From contig NZ_JANCLX010000005.1 in the NCBI RefSeq assembly GCF_024295805.1, forward strand, positions 1-64,000: a DNA stretch of 64,000 nt. Direction: 5' to 3'. Source of the stretch: Streptomyces cucumeris (GTDB taxonomy: Bacteria; Actinomycetota; Actinomycetes; Streptomycetales; Streptomycetaceae). The position numbers were made by a program, and so were the translations under genes. Below the pieces are notes generated by a model, which saw nothing but the letters and a program-made list of their open reading frames with translations, was not told where the DNA came from and made no database searches. The number at the start of each line of letters is the position of its first letter. The stretch's first letter is position 1. Positions 61,281 through 64,000 of this stretch are shown in pieces.

Positions 61281-64000
61281 TCAGCCCGGAGCGCCGCCGT
61301 CCAGGGCCTCCAGGGCTTCGCGTGTCTGCCGGGTGCAGTTGTGCTCCTCACCGAGGACCCGGGCACTGATCTCAAGTACCGCGCGCCATTCGGCCCGGGC
61401 CTCGGCCGGCCGCCCCTGTCCCTGGAGCGAGGTGCCGAGGTTGTGCCGGGTCCACAGGGTGCGGGCGTCCTCCGCACCCAGCAGCCGGGCGCGCAGCGCG
61501 GCGGTCTCCCGGTTCTCCGCCTCCGCCTCCGCGAACCGGCCCAGCTTGTTGAGGACGTTGGCGCGGCTGTGGCGGGCCGCCAGGGTCAGCCGGGCCTCCG
61601 CGCCCAGCGCACGGGTGCGCCCCTCCACCACCCTGCGGTACTCCCGCTCGGACTCCTCGTAGCGCTCCTGGTCGCGCAGGAGATCCGCGAGCCGGCGGCG
61701 GGTGATCAGAGTGCTGGGGTCGTCCGGGCCCATCACACGGGCCTCGCCCTCCGCCGTCCCGCGGTACTCGGCCTCCGCCTCCTCCAGCCGTCCGAGCTGG
61801 CTCAGCGCCCCGGCCCGGCAGTAGCGCGTCGCCAGCGTCGCCTGGACGTCCGGCCCCAGCAGCCGGACCCGGTCCCGGAGCAGCTCGGTGAACAGATCCA
61901 GCGCCTCCTCGTGCCGCCCGGCCAGGCCGAGGCTGACGCCGAGGTGGTGGCGGGTGGTGAGGGTGCTGGAGTGGTCGGCCCCGACCACCGTCAGCTGGGT
62001 CTCCAGCAGGGCGCGGTAGGCGGTCTGCGCCTCGTCGTGGCGCGCCCGGTCGTCCAGCAGCATCGCCTGCAGCCGACGGGCGACGAAGGTGTCGGGGTGC
62101 CGCTCCCCCAGGGACTCGACCGTCTCCTCCAGCAGGGTGCGCAGCGCCGCCTCCGCCTCGGGGAACCGGTCGAGGGCGCGCAGCCGGTTGATCCACTTGC
62201 GACGGGCGGTGCGGGTCCGCCAGTGCCGGGGCCCGAGCTCGGCCGAGGTCGTCTCGGTGAGATCGCGCCAGAGGGACTCCGCCTCCTCGGTGAACCCCCG
62301 GGCGACCAGGATGTCGCCCAGGGTGAACCGGGCCGTCAGCAGCGCCGGGTCCCCGGCGGGCGCGTCCGCGCACTCCTGGACCGCCTCCCGCATCTGGGCC
62401 TCGGCCTCGTCGTAACGGCCCAGCCGCTCCAGCGCGGTGGCCTGCCAGGCGCGGGCGTTGACGGTGTCGAAGTGGCGGGGGCCGAGCATGCCGTCCCGGC
62501 CGACCGCCGCCGCGAGCAGTTCACGCTCGGCCTCCGCCACCCGCCCGAGGTCCAGCAGCATCCGGCCGCGCTGCAGGCACAGCCCGTACACGGTCCGCCC
62601 GTACTCGCCGTGGCCCCGGCGCTCCCAGCTCTCCAGCAGGGCCCGGCACTCCTCCTCGGCCGCCTCCACCCGTCGGGCGTCCTCCAGGAGGTCGATCAGA
62701 TAGGAGCGCGCGAAGAGGGTGTAGTCATGGTGCTCACCGTGCTCCCGGCCGGAGATCGCCACCACGTCCCGCAGATGGCGCTCCGCCTCGTCGTGCTTGC
62801 CGAGCTGGTTCAGGGCGAGCGCCAGGTGGCCGCGGAGGTTGCGCGATTCGAGGTCGACCGCGGGCTCCAGCCATCCGATCGTGGTCCGGATCGCCTGGCA
62901 CAGCGCGTCCGCGTAGTGCGGCCATCCGGCGGCGACCAGCCGTCCGGCGAACGGCGCCAGGGTCCGCACGGCCGACCAGCCCGTCTCCTCGTCCCGCCGC
63001 TCGGCCGAGGCCAGCACCTCCTCGGCCTTTTCCAGGACGGTCGGCGGCAGCCGGTCGTCCGCGGCGATCCGCCGCACCAGATCGGTGAGCGGCGGCTGTA
63101 CCCACTCCGAGGCGCGGGAGCGCGGCGGGTACGCGGCGGGCGGTTCCTCCGGGCCGGGCGCCGGGGCTTCCGGTTCCGGCTCCGGTTCGTCCCGCGCCAG
63201 TCCCAGCCGGTGCAGCAGCTCCGGTGACGCCGCCGCGAACGGACGGGCCTCGGCGGCCACCGCCGCGTCGCCGCAGGGTCCCGACAGCCGGGCGCGGAAC
63301 GCCGGACCACCGCTCTGGCGGCGCATCAGGAAGTCGGTGACCTGCGCCGCCGTGTCCAGTGCCGTGGAGGTGCGGACGGTGTCCAGCAGCAGATCGGCCA
63401 CGCCCGGGTGGAACGCGAACTCCTCCGCGCCGCCCTCGCGGCGGCGCAGCAGTCCGCCGAGGAAGACCTCGGCGAGCGGGGCGGATCCGGCGCCCCTGGC
63501 GTCATGGATCAGCCGCATCACCGGCAGGGTGAGCGGATGGACGGTGGCCAGCGCACCGGCCAGGCGCTGGCTCTCCGGGGAGGCGGCGGCGCGGAAGCGG
63601 CGCAGCCGCTCCTCCGGGGTGGGCGGCGGCGCCGGTGGGCCGGTCCGGGAGGTCGCCGGCGGCCCGGCGCCGTCCAGCAGCATCACCGGCAGCAGGGCGC
63701 TCCCCTCGCCGGTGGCGGTGAGGGCCGCCCAGGCCGCCAGGTCGGTTCCGGTGGGTTCCAGCACCGGCACGGGGGTGCCCCGGTAGGTCTTGAGCCCCGG
63801 CGGCAGCAGCGGATGGCGCACGGTCAGGGCGCGGCCGGGGGCGCCCTCCCGGCCGCCCGCGCCGACCAGCAGCCGTTCGGTGGGCATACCGCGCTCGGGC
63901 CACAGCCGCGCGGGCAGCGGCTGCACCACCGCCACCGGTGAGTGGCGGGCCCAGCGGTGCAGCAGCCGCGGGATGGCGCCGCTGCTCCAGCCGGGGCCGA
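61281..64000 (-). CDS. SAV_2336-type N-domain protein with tetratricopeptide repeats (5' end outside window)
   Basis: The reading frame remains open to the last base, so the start is beyond the window; at least 906 residues are visible. The N-terminal part (including SSGAIPRLLHRWARHSPVAVVQPLPARLWPERG) is the SAV_2336-type domain. It is followed by a Pro/Glu linker and then many TPR units of about 42 residues, most with the pattern R-LG-xx-D-ARTL-RH-LG and the G(R/K)x-EAExxxR start typical of bacterial Kinesin-light-chain-like repeats. Such proteins often scaffold NTPase or protease partners in conflict or regulatory systems; partners should lie just outside. Confidence 0.85.
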   Translation of the reverse strand, partial: GPGWSSGAIPRLLHRWARHSPVAVVQPLPARLWPERGMPTERLLVGAGGREGAPGRALTVRHPLLPPGLKTYRGTPVPVLEPTGTDLAAWAALTATGEGSALLPVMLLDGAGPPATSRTGPPAPPPTPEERLRRFRAAASPESQRLAGALATVHPLTLPVMRLIHDARGAGSAPLAEVFLGGLLRRREGGAEEFAFHPGVADLLLDTVRTSTALDTAAQVTDFLMRRQSGGPAFRARLSGPCGDAAVAAEARPFAAASPELLHRLGLARDEPEPEPEAPAPGPEEPPAAYPPRSRASEWVQPPLTDLVRRIAADDRLPPTVLEKAEEVLASAERRDEETGWSAVRTLAPFAGRLVAAGWPHYADALCQAIRTTIGWLEPAVDLESRNLRGHLALALNQLGKHDEAERHLRDVVAISGREHGEHHDYTLFARSYLIDLLEDARRVEAAEEECRALLESWERRGHGEYGRTVYGLCLQRGRMLLDLGRVAEAERELLAAAVGRDGMLGPRHFDTVNARAWQATALERLGRYDEAEAQMREAVQECADAPAGDPALLTARFTLGDILVARGFTEEAESLWRDLTETTSAELGPRHWRTRTARRKWINRLRALDRFPEAEAALRTLLEETVESLGERHPDTFVARRLQAMLLDDRARHDEAQTAYRALLETQLTVVGADHSSTLTTRHHLGVSLGLAGRHEEALDLFTELLRDRVRLLGPDVQATLATRYCRAGALSQLGRLEEAEAEYRGTAEGEARVMGPDDPSTLITRRRLADLLRDQERYEESEREYRRVVEGRTRALGAEARLTLAARHSRANVLNKLGRFAEAEAENRETAALRARLLGAEDARTLWTRHNLGTSLQGQGRPAEARAEWRAVLEISARVLGEEHNCTRQTREALEALDGGAPG

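Overview
The window is a chromosomal segment of a Streptomyces or close relative. The evidence is very high G+C with strong third-position G/C bias, many GTG starts, a four-gene conservon (sensor ATPase, roadblock protein, DUF742 protein, Ras-like GTPase) with two cytochromes P450, a Scr1-type HTH/DUF6879 pair, a HrdA/HrdB-type sigma factor, and actinobacterial GlnR boxes. No ribosomal RNA, replication origin or intact transposase was seen. The gene order (sigma factor, dnaG, ferredoxin reductase-like, dgt, sirohydrochlorin chelatase, nasA, then nirBD and ppdK) looks like core-chromosome Streptomyces synteny, recalled and not searched.

Layout. 1-8.6 kb: a zinc-ribbon membrane protein, OsmC, a coupled thioredoxin/histidine-phosphatase pair, an AraC-GyrI regulator, an ABC-2 exporter, and a NarL-type two-component system. 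8.7-10.6 kb: a short type I-E-like CRISPR array with no cas genes in the window, a small secreted protein, one CAT-anticodon tRNA and two tandem tRNA-Asn. 10.6-20.1 kb: FGGY kinase, a MITE-like element between convergent genes, sigma factor, DnaG, an FAD oxidoreductase, Dgt and sirohydrochlorin chelatase. 20.2-31.6 kb: assimilatory nitrate reductase, a MarR regulator, adenine deaminase, assorted small proteins and an OmpR-type two-component system. 31.7-37.1 kb: the conservon with a CYP157-like P450 lacking the ExxR motif and a CYP154-like P450. 37.2-41.5 kb: nitrite reductase genes. 42-48 kb: a more accessory stretch with unknown proteins, small peptide genes and the HTH/DUF6879 pair. 48.2-50.5 kb: three roadblock-type proteins plus a DUF4388-type protein without a GTPase. 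50.7-56.3 kb: thiolase, a sugar-type ABC importer lacking its ATPase, and an ArsR-type regulator. 56.6-64 kb: pyruvate phosphate dikinase, a GH63-like hydrolase, and a SAV_2336/TPR protein cut by the window edge.

Nitrogen assimilation is the clearest functional theme. nasA, sirohydrochlorin chelatase (siroheme supply) and the nir operon form a nitrate-to-ammonium route. Both nasA and the nir operon carry well-phased GlnR boxes (four pentamers, each 11 bp apart) just upstream.

The least explained items are the GTPase-less roadblock cluster, the MITE-like element whose terminal repeats supply both flanking stop codons, the palindrome-rich ppdK/GH63 intergenic region, and the small-gene region around 45 kb with lesion-like breaks. 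All functional assignments rest on motif and family recognition; no database search was run.
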